Source: Symbiodinium natans
Lineage: Eukaryota > Sar > Dinophyceae > Suessiales > Symbiodiniaceae
Reading direction: 5' to 3'
DNA length: 64,000 bases
Assembly (NCBI GenBank): GCA_905221605.1
Contig: CAJNDS010001202.1
Location: 342,854-406,853 of the forward strand
Numbering within the stretch: the first letter of the stretch is position 1; every line of letters starts with the position of its first letter. This document shows positions 43,699-54,100 of this stretch, piece after piece. The position numbers and the translations under genes are program-made. The notes under the pieces were generated by a model. That model was not told the origin of the DNA, searched no databases, and saw only the letters and a list, made by a program, of their open reading frames with translations.

Positions 43699-46342
43699 CT
43701 AAAAACAGCTTGGCGACTTCTTGTCTGCCAGGGCAGGTGTCTTCGTGGTCCTCTTCACCGCGGTCTTGGCCTCAGCTGAGGCAGCTTTGCTTTTGGGGGG
43801 GATGACCTTACGTCACCAGGGGGTATAAACCCTTCTTAGAGACATAGGGGTTGAAAGGGTTGAGGGGTTCAGGGCTTTGGGGTTTTGAACTTCGGGTTTA
43901 AAACAGGTTTCGGGAGGGAGGCTTTAAAGCACATCTAGGGGTGTAAGGGTTGAGGGTCTGGCCTGATGAGATCTAAAGAATCTTGCGCTGAAGCGTGACT
44001 TTTGATGAGGGTTTAGGGTTTAGGGCAAAGGGAGGTTCTAGTCCAATCTGGCATGGCTTGGGCTTCCATTCCCAAAACCTCCAAGCAACATCATGAACCT
44101 AAGCGCCAGAACACCAAACCCTATGAACCCTGAACCCTGAACCCTGCACCCTGAACCCTAAACCCTAAACCCTAATCCCCCTAATCCCCCTAAACCCCCT
44201 AAACCCTAAACCCTAAACCCTAAACCCTAAACCCTAAACCCTAAACCCTAATTAACAGCTGAAGCAAAGAGACCGGAGGCGGTGAGAGCCCTGCTCGTGC
44301 CAAAGCCTGACATCGACGGGGGGAGAGGCAAAGAAGGCTTTAGACCTTTTCTCTGAATACCAGACCCCCAATCTAGTTCATGGTTGGGATAATATTAGCA
44401 ATTTAATTTGTTATTCCTTATTGGGTTTGACTATGACAAAGCCATGGCTCTCTACCATTGCAGATTCTATGTGTATGGTAATCTTCGAAACTAGGGTCCT
44501 GCAGGGGGCTCGACGACACCCCAGTAAACCCCACCGATGCCCTCGTTGTTTGGAGGTCGCCCCGCAAGGGTTCTTGCTTCCCCCCCCCCCCCCCCCCCCC
44601 CCCCCCAATCCCTAAACCCTAAAACCCTAAACCCTAGACCCCAGGTCCTAAACCCTATACCCTAAACCCTAAACCATGCGCCTGGTTGGCCTCTCCCTGG
44701 CGATTCAAGGCCTGTAAGGCGCAGGACTTCCGGAACCAGGCCTTGGCTCCAGAGGGGTTTGAAGGGGGGGGACAAAGAAGGGTTTAAGGGTTTCAGGGGG
44801 GCCCCTACTTGTAGCCCTAAACCCTATACACCCTAATAATCCTGTAAACCCTGCAAACCCTTTAAACCCTATAAGCCCTATAAACCCTATAAACCCTCCA
44901 AACCCTCAAAACCCTAAACTGGTGAGTCTTGTGCCTGGCTCAGGCTTCAAGCCAAAGGGCAAAAGCGTTTCAAGGTTTCAACATGAAGGGGCACATCACA
45001 AGGCTTCAAGGGTTCCCCTGATAGGGTTCCACTGAAGAGGCATCACAATGATATTTCGGAGAGGGCTCTCCACCTCTCTCCGCGCTCGCTCTTCCCCCTC
45101 TCCTCTCCCTGTCTCCCTCTCCCTTGTCTCCCTTCTCTCCCTGGCTCCCGCAGTCGCTGTCCAACTCCCTCTTCGCCTTCTCGTCGCCCTGGTTGATGCC
45201 CAGCGCTGCGTTGGCCGCGCTCAGCGCACCGCGGGGGAGGCCAAGCTTCAGTGCCTCGGGTGCATGTCGAAGTCTACGGGCAGCTTTTTTGCAAGCTCTT
45301 CAGCTTCGGAACGCTTCCCCAAAGCCTCAAATCACCCACACCTGGAACCGGTAGACATCATCGGCGTTTCACCTCACTCAAGTAGGACTTGGGCAGTCAG
45401 TCAAGGGCTTCCATTTCATCGGCGTTTCACCTCACTCAAGTAGGACTTGGGCAGTCAGTCAAGGGCTTCCATTACCAAGAACGTCTAGCAATGTCAAAAA
45501 CCTAACATGCAATAAAGCCAGCACGCTGAACAACTGACAAATTGTGCCCGGCCGGAATCCACAAAAGTGTTCAACAATGTTGCCATTTATACTGGCTTCT
45601 CTCAGAGCAAGGGATTCTTAACAAAACCTCTGGGCCAGAGGTACCGCTGCCGACCGGTTCTTGAGCAGCTCCCCGCGAAGCTTTGCGACAGGGCCACCGG
45701 TTGGGGCGGCGGCTATCAGTTTCTGGCCCTGCCAGAAATGCCAGAGTGCCTCAGCAGCGCACGGAAACACCCTAAACACACACGCTAAACCCTATAAGAC
45801 CAAGGGAGTTTTTCGGGTTTAGGAACTGGGACCTGGAGGAGCGCTGATCCCTGAACCCCTTGAACGTCCTGAAGCTGCCAGTGCCCCCCAAACACCCTGC
45901 CTGGCAAGTTCTCCTAAGCGTCCTGCCTCCTGGTTCCCCCCTCCTTGGGTACGTACCCTAAGTATAATTAAGCACCCGAGTTTAGGAGTTTAGGAAACCC
46001 ATCATACACCCTCCAAATAGCATGCCGCGAAGAACCTACAACCCCAAACCCGCAAGCTCCGAAACCTCCAACCTCCTAAAGCCACCAAAGCCCAAAGCCC
46101 GAAACCCCATCATAGAACCTCTACACCCATACACCAACCTCCTAAACCCCCAATGCCAAATGCCCTAGAACCCCCATAGAACCCCTGCATAACTATCGGA
46201 AGCAACCCCCAAATCCCCCCCAGTTTAGGGTTTAGGGTTTAGGGTTTCGGGTTTCGGGTTTAGGGGTAGGGGGGGGGGCGGCCTTGTCGTAGCGCTCCTC
46301 GTTGAAAGCAACGACCCCAAGATGACGCTCCTCTTTGCCGTC
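43699..46342 (-). CDS. TPR-repeat (co-chaperone-like) gene, C-terminal exons
   Basis: Exons 46342-46283 (GKEERHLGVVAFNEERYDK), 45749-45655 (ALWHFWQGQKLIAAAP and on), 45254-45177 (ALKLGLPRGALSAANAALGI, NQGDEK), 44741-~44684 (AWFRKSCALQALNRQGEA) and a basic terminal exon about 43794-43699 (AKTAVKRTTKTPALADKK, stop). Joined, they read as TPR helices like those of FKBP/immunophilin or UCS-type co-chaperones: G..AF...RY..AL, then LKLG.P..AL.AANAAL, then KAWFRKS.AL. Splices are GC-AG|G. A gap of about one helix between 45655 and 45254 suggests a missing exon. A good piece ALGKRSEAEELAKKLPVDFD at 45330-45262 abuts exon 45254 one frame off. The start lies further upstream. Confidence 0.6.
44151..44250. 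repeat. CCCTAAA array with CCCCCTAA block
   Basis: Two blocks of CCCTAAA separated by four CCCCCTAA(A/T) units. Confidence 0.9.
44380..44442. repeat. Family-4 AT-rich intron element
   Basis: CATGGTTGGGATAATATTAG, TTATTCCTTATTGGGTTT, GACTATGACAAAG. Closest to the 6965 copy, including the shared CTATGACAAAG end. It lies in the intron before the last TPR-gene exon. Confidence 0.6.
45358..45473. repeat. 58-bp tandem duplication
   Basis: Two head-to-tail, nearly identical copies beginning TCATCGGCGTTTCACCTCAC and ending AAGGGCTTCCATT. High identity implies a recent duplication. It is within a TPR-gene intron. Confidence 0.9.
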
Positions 46343-46806
46343 CTGTCGTTTTCTAAAGGGTTCAGGATTTAGGGTTTAGGGTTTAGGGTTTAGAGTTTAG
46401 GGTTTAGGAGTGTTAGGTCTCTTGGGGGTTTGTAGGGGTCTTGCTTAGAGGGGAATTAGGGTTTTAGGGTTTAACGGGTCTGATTAGGGTTTAAGGCTTC
46501 GGGGGCTGCTTTTTTTGGTAGGGTCTAGGGGCTTGAGGTTGTTTGGGGGCTTTAAGTTTGGATTTCATGTTTAAAAATTTGGAGATTTGGGAGTAGCGCA
46601 GCTTTGGAATTTGCAGGCCTTTAGGTTTGTAAGCAAGAGGGTTGACAGCTTAGGTGTGGAAGGCTTAGAATTTAAGGGTCTGAAATTGAGCCCTTATGAC
46701 TCTACTTCTCGCCGCGGGGCGGGGGCCCTGAATCCCAAAATCTTTAACCCAAACCCAACCCCCTTGTAAAGCCGAGTTAGCTTTGTTCCTGCTCTGGCTT
46801 GCGAGT

Positions 46807-46880
46807 GTTCCATGGCCCGAGCTCTAAACCCTAAACGCTAAACCCTAAACCCTAAACCCTAAACCCTAAACCCTAAACCC
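46807..46880. repeat. CCCTAAA array (about 9 units)
   Basis: Near-perfect array with one CGCTAAA variant. Confidence 0.9.
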
Positions 46881-47077
46881 TGAAAGCCAAGAGATCCCCG
46901 ACCAAGACGCCGACTCGCAGGCTTAAGCTCTGAGGAAGTTTGGGGTTCAATGCAACATGGAGCAAGCTTGAGGCTACCGCCGCTGTGCCAGGAACACAAC
47001 ATGTGGCAGCCTATCCCCCCATAAACACCTTACATACTGATACTGCGCAAGATATGCGCGCCTTCGTTGGGGTTTAA

Positions 47078-47113
47078 GGGGCCTAGGGGCCTAGGGGCCT
47101 AGGGGCCTAGGGG
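47078..47113. repeat. GGGGCCTA minisatellite
   Basis: Four to five perfect octamers GGGGCCTA, not a telomere-type unit. Confidence 0.9.
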
Positions 47114-47131
47114 GGTTTGGGCTCTCAAGTC

Positions 47132-47179
47132 CTGAACCAGCTTTGCCACTTCATCGCTCGGCAGCGTGCCTTGCTCCTC
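47132..47179 (-). CDS. Short internal exon, probably same gene as TPR exons
   Basis: Acceptor ATCCGAG, then EQGTLPSDEVAKLVQD. In the same orientation and directly upstream of the TPR exons. Confidence 0.4.
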
Positions 47180-47532
47180 GGATGTCTAAAGAGCACTGTA
47201 GAGCCCCCCTGTTTTATCCCCCCACACTCAGCCGAAACAAGCAGGGTGGCCCCATAACTTGCAGAGCTCGCCACGAAGGAGCTTAGGACCCTACCTGCAC
47301 AGGCCTCTTCGGCCACTGGGCCAAGGCGCAGGGAGGGGGTCCAGTAGCTTCCACATCCATTCTTCCGAGGTCGATGCACCTGGAGGCGTTCGAAGGGGCT
47401 TGCGTCGGGTTTGTAGCTTTGAGGGTCTGTTTCTTCCATGGTTTTTTTTTGTTTTAAGGTTTTCGGGTTTTTGGGGTTCAGTGCTTCGGACTGCTCAGGG
47501 TCTCTGACATAAACCCCCTCTTATGTGAGAAT

Positions 47533-47680
47533 CCAGCACAGCAGGATCGCAGAAATTTACGCTGAAACTCCTCGGAGTCACTATCCAGGTCGCCACTGTC
47601 GCAAAGCACCCGCAGAGTCTCCACATCTGCACGAAGGTCCTGAGTCGGGGAGGTCTCAGGGGCTTCGGCTTCGAGACCCA
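47533..47680 (-). CDS. Internal exon, acidic
   Basis: LEAEAPETSPTQDLRADVET followed by LRVLCDSGDLDSDSEEFQRK and a GC-type donor near 47533. Strong coding character, no recognised family. Probably the N-terminal part of the TPR gene or the gene before it. Confidence 0.5.
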
Positions 47681-47790
47681 AGATGTGAGGGTGTTCGTGC
47701 CGATTTCGTTTGAGGGCCGCAGCTTTGAAGCCCCTAAAAGACCCTAAGGCCTTTGGCTTTTAGGACTTCAAGGTGGGGCTCAGAGACCCC

Positions 47791-47862
47791 TAAACCCTAA
47801 ACCCTAAACCCTAAACCCTAAACCCTAAACCCTAAACCCTAAACCCTAAACCCCAAACCCTA
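47791..47862. repeat. CCCTAAA array (about 10 units)
   Basis: Perfect array directly after (coding sense) the donor of exon 47967-47869. Confidence 0.95.
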
Positions 47863-47868
47863 ATCAGC

Positions 47869-47967
47869 CAGGGCTCTGGGTCTCGCAGCATCACCGCCAC
47901 CGGCACGCCCTTCTCCGTGGCCTCGACCCCGGCGTCGTAGATGTGCCACTGGACGAAGCAGTACTTC
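47869..47967 (-). CDS. Internal exon of unidentified conserved-looking protein
   Basis: Acceptor GCTGAG|G, then KYCFVQWHIYDAGVEATEKG, VPVAVMLRDPEPWL and donor TG|GC. It is aromatic-rich and probably globular. It is on the same strand as its neighbours, with a CCCTAAA array beginning 7 nt after the donor. Confidence 0.6.
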
Positions 47968-48149
47968 CTCAGCATCTGCCCTCAACTTACTCTTCAAGCC
48001 CTCACCAGTTGAGTTGTTGGGACTCCCTACACCCCCCAAAGCACAGCAGCGCTTGTGACAAGATTCTGTCCTCCACCACAGTTCACAGGCATCCATGGGC
48101 AATTGGGTTCCGGTCAGGCTGGGCGCATCAGGGGTACCCTAGATGGGGC

Positions 48150-48262
48150 CTGACGAGCATTGGGGACCCCGAATATAGGTCCCCCAAAGAGTAGGGAACC
48201 CTATCATCACGACCCCAGTAAGGCCTCCCCTACTTTCGGGAAACCTTCCCATATTCGGAACC
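48150..48262. repeat. Family-2 intron element (reverse orientation)
   Basis: The reverse complement reads CGAAAGTAGGGGAGGCCTTA, CTGGGGTCGTGATGATAGGG, TTCCCTACTCTTTGGGGG, CGGGGTCCCC, in the same order as the 56757 copy. Confidence 0.5.
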
Positions 48263-48319
48263 TCCGGCCTTAAACCCGAAACCCTAATCTAAAACCCCAT
48301 ACCCTAAATCCTAAACGAC

Positions 48320-48391
48320 TCAGCTGGGTCTCCACATGGGCGCCAGCTTCGTGCGCATGTCGTCCGACGCATCTTCCACGAAGTCCAGCGC
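48320..48391 (-). CDS. Exon, possibly C-terminal
   Basis: Acceptor AAGCAG|G, then ALDFVEDASDDMRTKLAPMW, RPS and a TGA at 48320. It is either a terminal exon or is spliced at a GC donor just before the stop. Confidence 0.5.
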   Translation of the reverse strand, partial: ALDFVEDASDDMRTKLAPMWRPS

Positions 48392-48894
48392 CTGCTTTCG
48401 TTGCACGGGTGCTTTACCTAAAGCCCTATAGGGTTTAGGGTTTAGGGTTTAGGGTTTTAAGGTCTAAACCCTAAATCTTATTCCCCTATGTAACCCCCTA
48501 CATACACCTCAGTTCCTTGGGTGCTTCCTGTTTGGGGAACCCTGAGCCCTAAACCCAAAGGCAGGGGTCCTAAACCCTGATCCTCCCTGTTCAGAGATTT
48601 CCAATCAGCTGGGGATCGTTCTCCGAGTTGAGGATTCTGGGGTAAGAGCCTTTTCTGCCCCCCCCCCCCCCAACCTTAACCATCCCACAACCCAAATTTT
48701 GGCTCACTCAACAAACATCAGGGCCCTAAGCCCAAAGCCCTAAACAAAAATAACCCTAAATCCGAAAACCCTAAACCCTAAAACCCTAAATCCTAAAACC
48801 CTCAAACCCTAAGACCCTAAAACCCCAAAAGACTAAAACCCAAACATCCTTGATCATTGGCAGGGGCAAAGAGGGGGAAAAAGGGGGGAACGGG

Positions 48895-48948
48895 GCTGCC
48901 GCCTGCCGCTGCTTGGCTACCGGAAGCTCGTGGGCTTCTTGGTTCCTC
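48895..48948 (-). CDS. Possible internal exon
   Basis: After CAGCTGAG the frame codes NQEAHELPVAKQRQAAAP. Short and unassigned. Confidence 0.35.
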
Positions 48949-49141
48949 AGCTGCCCCCCTAAACCCTAAACACTAAACTCTAAGACTCTAAGCCCTAAGT
49001 TTAAGGTTGAGGTTTTACCCCAAGCACAACAGATCCCAATCCCAGAATCCCAGGTCTAGGGGTTCATGGCATAGGGCTTTCGTGTTTTGGGGTTGTAAGG
49101 GTTTAGGGGGCCCAGAGTGCTATCGTCCTTTTGCCAGACAT

Positions 49142-49252
49142 GAGTCAGGATCATCGGATCGCTGTCCCACCTCCAACGCCGTGGGAGGCAGAAAGGGAAC
49201 ATCAATCTTCACACGTTCCCAGCAGGATTCAATGCAGTTCAGTGGGCGCTTC
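49142..49252 (-). CDS. Internal exon of unidentified gene
   Basis: Acceptor CGAAG|G, then KRPLNCIESCWERVKIDVPF, LPPTALEVGQRSDDPDS. Strong coding character, no family recognised. Confidence 0.55.
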
Positions 49253-49397
49253 CTTCGAAAAGAAAGACTAGACTCGGAGTAACCTGGGAATAAGGAGGGT
49301 GCCCTTCTTGTCTGTTGGGGACGATAAGGGAACCCCAAGCCGAAAACAGGAAATGCAAGCCTACTCCGGGTCCTAGAAGAAATAGAGACCCTGGCGC

Positions 49398-49475
49398 CTG
49401 TTCTTGCCAGACTTGTCCATGCATAGCTTGAGCGCTCGATCCCATCGCAGGAATCTCATGCCGGGCGACGCTGGC
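49398..49475 (-). CDS. Internal exon, basic
   Basis: GMRFLRWDRALKLCMDKSGK, NRR ending at a GC donor (AG|GCGCC). Probably precedes exon 49252-49142 in the same gene. The 5' border is not fixed. Confidence 0.45.
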
Positions 49476-50232
49476 GCAAGAGGGCCCCGGCAGTCGAATC
49501 ACGCGCTGTGTAACACAAAGTTGCAAGCGTCTGTTAGATGACCGGAGTGCACGTGTTAGCAGCAGATGAAGTAAGCAAAGCTCAGTTTGTGCCATGCTCC
49601 ACTTCCGAGCTATGAACCTAACACCCCCATGGAGTTGAAAGGAGACCCTGTCTCTGCATTGCGGGCCAGCCAAAGCGAAGAAAGCAGCGAGGCGCAGCCA
49701 TTCCCAAAGTTACAGGCTTTATGGCATACGCTTGTAACTATAGCCAATATATATGGGTCGTTGTTTAAATTAGGGTCCTTTATGGGTTCCCTATATAGTA
49801 CGGCACCCTTCAAATAAGGGCCCCAAAACAAACCCTCATTTAAAGAAATACCCATAAATCAACGGACCTAAAGGAACCGAGTTGCCAGGACCACGCTGTT
49901 TGGGTTTAGTGGGGGTGGGGTGGGGCAGGCATGTGAACCGAAGAGGAGCAGCCCGAGTGCAAGTCAGCAGCACTCTAAAGACGCGCAGCTCTACTGTTGT
50001 GGTGTAGGAAGCAGAAAGCTACTCTCCCACTTCCCAAAAAGCCGAAACCCTAAGACAGTCACTTCAGGTGCAATGCTTTGGCTCCTTCTTTCTCATGCAG
50101 AGCTCGGCAAATTCTGCGCAGGGCGAGCTACTTCAACTGTCCCTTCTTTGCAGCATAGACTTCGTGTTTGGGATATGGGACTTCCGGCTGTGGGTTTCTC
50201 GTGCCTCCACAAAAACCACTCACACCGAATTT

Positions 50233-50233
<1 letters not shown>

Positions 50234-50273
<40 letters not shown>

Positions 50274-50345
50274 GATATATATATATATATATATATGTAT
50301 ATGGTAAATATGTGTACATATGTATGTGTATATATATATATATGT
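50234..50345. repeat. (CA)n/(TA)n microsatellite
   Basis: ACACACAC followed by long TATATA with ATGTATATG breaks. Confidence 0.9.
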
Positions 50346-50509
50346 TGTGCAACTGTGTGGAGCTGATCCTTGAGTCTTGAGTCTTCAATGGAATCCAGAA
50401 AGCAGACTTTGTAGGTGCAGAGGTGAGACATGGTGCGGCTCTCAGTGGATGTTCTCGAGCTCCGCTTTGCGCTCTCCTTTGCCACCCGGATCTCTCAAGG
50501 GCCTACTTG

Positions 50510-50613
50510 AGGGGTGGCTTCTTAAAACCCCTCCTACTCGCAGTCCTGAATAGGGATTATCATGGGAGGTACTAGAATCCCCCCTACTATTCGTATAAGG
50601 GGGAACATCCCAA
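50510..50613. mobile_element. Family-1 TIR element (left arm decayed)
   Basis: The right end TAAGGGGGAACATCCCAA is identical in pattern to the 60411 copy. The interior GCAGTCCTGAATAGGGATTA matches the family core. The left terminal repeat is hard to trace. Confidence 0.5.
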
Positions 50614-51140
50614 GCTTGGGGGGGAACTCCTATTGTTGGAAATACCCATTTTTTCCGAAGCCTCAAGCACTCTCAGCAGTGAGCATCTGGGATCCCCAGG
50701 CCCCAAGCCGTCAAGATGCAGGGAGTCGGACGAGCTGTTGCGATCCCACATTGTTTGGGCCAACTGTTTATCTTTGTTGTCGTCTTTTCTTATGCAATTT
50801 TGATTTCTAACATACAGAATTTGTTTTTTTGACTTGGTGATGGGAATAGGTGAGTGCTACCTCTGCCGCCCCCGCCCCCTCCTTGGGGCTCCTTTGATTC
50901 ATGTTCCCCATCCAGGTGGTATCTGCGGAGATGAGATTCAATAGCCGAGCTCTCTTCAACATCCGGCTCTTGACACGAAGGATCTTGGCAAACCAGCTGC
51001 TGCCGAGCTCTGTAGCCCAAACCCGAACTCTGTAGCCCAAACCTGGAACTTCACACCCAAGGTCGGCACCCTAAACCCACATTTTAAACCCCGCTAAACC
51101 CTAAACCCTCAACCTAGACACAGACCCTAAGCTCGACAGT

Positions 51141-54100
51141 CTAGGCCGAATCTCCGTACTTGTGGTGAAAGCGCTCGGCCAGAAAGTGGAACCTCGGCGG
51201 CTCATGAAAATGGGGTTAAGGGTTTAAGGGTTTTTGGAATACGGGTTATAGGGGGCTTACGGAGGTTCTGAAGTTTGGGGTTTTAGAGCTTTGGGTTTTA
51301 GTTGCCAGGCTTGTAGACTTATAGAGGTTTAGGGGTTTAGGGAAAGTGTAGGGGCTTCGAGAAAAGGGCATCCCAGGACCTCTTCGAGATCTTGGGTTTT
51401 GAGGCGGCCTCAGGGGTTAGGGTGTTCTGTTGAGGGTTTAATAGACTTAGGAGTAACCTAGGAATAAACAAGGTGCCCTTTTTGGTTGGGCGATTTTTGA
51501 AACTTGTCGCGGCCTTCCCACCCCCCTTTTCGGACGCGGAAGTCGCTTCTTAACACGGGAAACGGATACTAAAACCCCAAAACACTAAACCCCAAAACCC
51601 TAAACCCCCAAAAGGGTTTGGGGCTCTGCAAAGGCTGCACCTTTAGGATTCGGAAGTTGAGCTGCTCAGTACAAACCCCGAACTGCCGTAGGTCCAGGAA
51701 AGGCATGGGCAGATCAGCCCAAAGTTTGTCCCTCCCTCCCCCCCCCCTCTCCCCCAAACTCTAAGGTGTACCATCTCTCCCTCAAACCCTAAACCCTCAA
51801 CGCTAACACTTAGCCTTAGCCCTAAACCCTGAGCCCTAAACCCCTAAACCCCAACTACATCCAGCCGAAAAGGGTTTGGGCTTGAGGCTTCAGGGTCCCC
51901 AGGTGCCTCACGTGCAGGGTTGAACTCGCGCCAAACCCTAAATCCTTAAAGCAGCGCCCTCAACGGACCAGCCCTGAACCCCAAAACCCGAGCCCAAAAT
52001 GTGAATTGCAACCCTCAAAAATCCTGATGGGGTTGTGTGTCATATGGGGGGGGGTTTACGACATAAGGGACCCCTACTATAGACCCTCAAATAGTAGGAT
52101 TCTGCAGATTCCCTTATGATAAGGACCCCAATAAGGTACCCCGAATTCCGGGAACCCCCATACGTCTGGGCTTGCGGGCGGGGCATCGACGATGCCTTTT
52201 GCGGAGCAGGTCTCGAAGAACCTTGGGGCTCTCTGCTTCTGAGCTTTCCCTAAGGGTCCCTAAAACTTTTAGGGCTTAGGGTTTAGGGGTTAGGGTACTT
52301 AGGGGTTAGGGTTTCTGAGCTTTCCCTAAGGGTCCACGTACCTAGTTAGGGAATACGTGTGCCTTATATGGTACCTCCTGTATAGGGACTTTGGGGCTCA
52401 AGTATATGCGAATGAGGTGACATGGACCCTTCGGGTAAGGGGGGTTCAGGGCTTGGGGATTAGGCGTTTAAACTTAAACGAGTTAGGGTTCAAGCTCAGG
52501 GTTTCCCGGTTAGAAGGGCAGCCGGGCACCCCCAAAAGTCCAACCCCTGATGATGACCCTAAGAAACCGTGATACCCCTAATAGCCCGAAATCTGACTAA
52601 TCACCCCAAACCCCAAACCCCAAACCCCAAAAGCCCAAAACCCCAAACCCCAAACTCAATTGGTCTTTCGTCCCTTCTTGGGCTGGGGTTGATGGGGTTC
52701 TTAAGCTTCAGAGATCAGGTTTTGGGAGCTTAGGGTTCCTAAACCCTAAACCCTAAACCCTAAACCCTAAACCCTAAACCCCAAACCCCAAACCCTAAAC
52801 CCTAAACCCTAAACCCTAAACCTAAACCCTAAACCTAAACCCTAAACCCTAAACCCTAGATGGATGGGTTTAGGATCCCGGGCTCTTAGGAAGGGCAAAG
52901 CCTCCTTGTGCTAAGCCCCTGGCTCTAAGCCTCTCTCGCTGCTGAATAGATGCCCCTGGGCAGAAACGAGCCATCTGCGGCTTTGGCAGGGAATGGTTTA
53001 ATTTAAGCTTTAGGGCTTACAGGATTGGGGGTTTAGGGCGGTAGGGTTTGGGTTGCAGGACCTTGGGACGTAAGGCTCAGCTTCCTTTGTTAGTTTTTGG
53101 AGACGGCAGGAAAACGCCTCCGCGATGTCGGATCTTCGAGTACAGCCGCTACCCTCATGAAGCGCTTTAATGTTTGCTCTGGGCATTTTGGTCCATGCTG
53201 GTGCTGGTGGGGATACGATCCAGCCCCTGCTCCTTCACGGAAGACCCGGCCTGATCCGAGGACAAGCAACCTGGCCGATCGAGAAGATCCGTCTTCGTCG
53301 CAATGACGACCTTGGCGGCAGGGGGGTGGGTGGGGGCTCTTTTTAGGGGGGGGGGGGAATCAACACCGAAGGTTCAGCAATCTGAGCTTTCTTCCCGAAG
53401 GCGTTGCGAGTTTCTGTTCTTTCCCTCCCTCAGACCTTCGGAGACCCTTAGCTCCCCCCGAAGCGGAGCCACGAGAGGCCGAGTTTGCGGGGCTCCCACG
53501 CCGGAAATGGCGGACTCACCCCGGGCCTGCTTGAGCTGAGCATACCTCGGCTGCTGTCGTAAATATTGGAAACTTTGGGTTTAGGGTTTCAGGGACATTT
53601 CGGAGTTTTTTGAGGGTTTAAGTGCCGGGTTGCACCTTGGGGTGCGAGTTTCATGCGGGCTGCGCCGGGGTCAACCAGGTTTTCATGAAGACAGGAGCCT
53701 TGATTCTGGCAGCTTCCTGTAACAAGGGTCGGGAGCCTGTGCTGCGGGCGCTGGGCACTAGTGTTTGCTAGAAGAACTCGAGGTGTCAAGGCATTCGCCC
53801 CAAGCCCAAACCCGCCTTTGGGGAAAGAGGGTCGGCATGTCATGTTTGGGGTTAGGGCTTAGGGAAAAGGACTTAGTTAGGCTAGCCCCCTTCCACTACG
53901 TAGAGTGAGCCAAATTCCTAAAACCCTCAAGGGATTTGAGGTCGAGAAGCCCACATCACCCGAAAGAGCCTATACCAACAAAACTAGGTTTGGGGGGTTG
54001 TGTAGGGTGTAGGGTGCAGGGTTTAGGGTTTAGGGTCTAGGGCCAGAATTAGAGTGATGCTAGGTTTGTGCGTGCCAAACCAGCAACGTCCAACAACAAC

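Larger units (their letters stand above)
49476..51140. other. Spacer downstream of the IFT27-like gene
   Basis: Contains a TA microsatellite at 50234-50345, a family-1 element end at 50596-50613 and several open frames (for example around 50442-50490 and 50790-51020) that are open in more than one frame. No firm gene. Confidence 0.45.

Noticed and set aside
53303-53539. Plus-strand ORF of 78 codons
   Set aside because: Antisense to the IFT27-like exon 53535-53470.
53589-53843. Minus ORF and a tempting terminal exon (APVFMKTWLTPAQPA, stop)
   Set aside because: It falls between exons 54374 and 53535, which join directly as EDW-LKQAR in line with the IFT27 family, so it is intron sequence.
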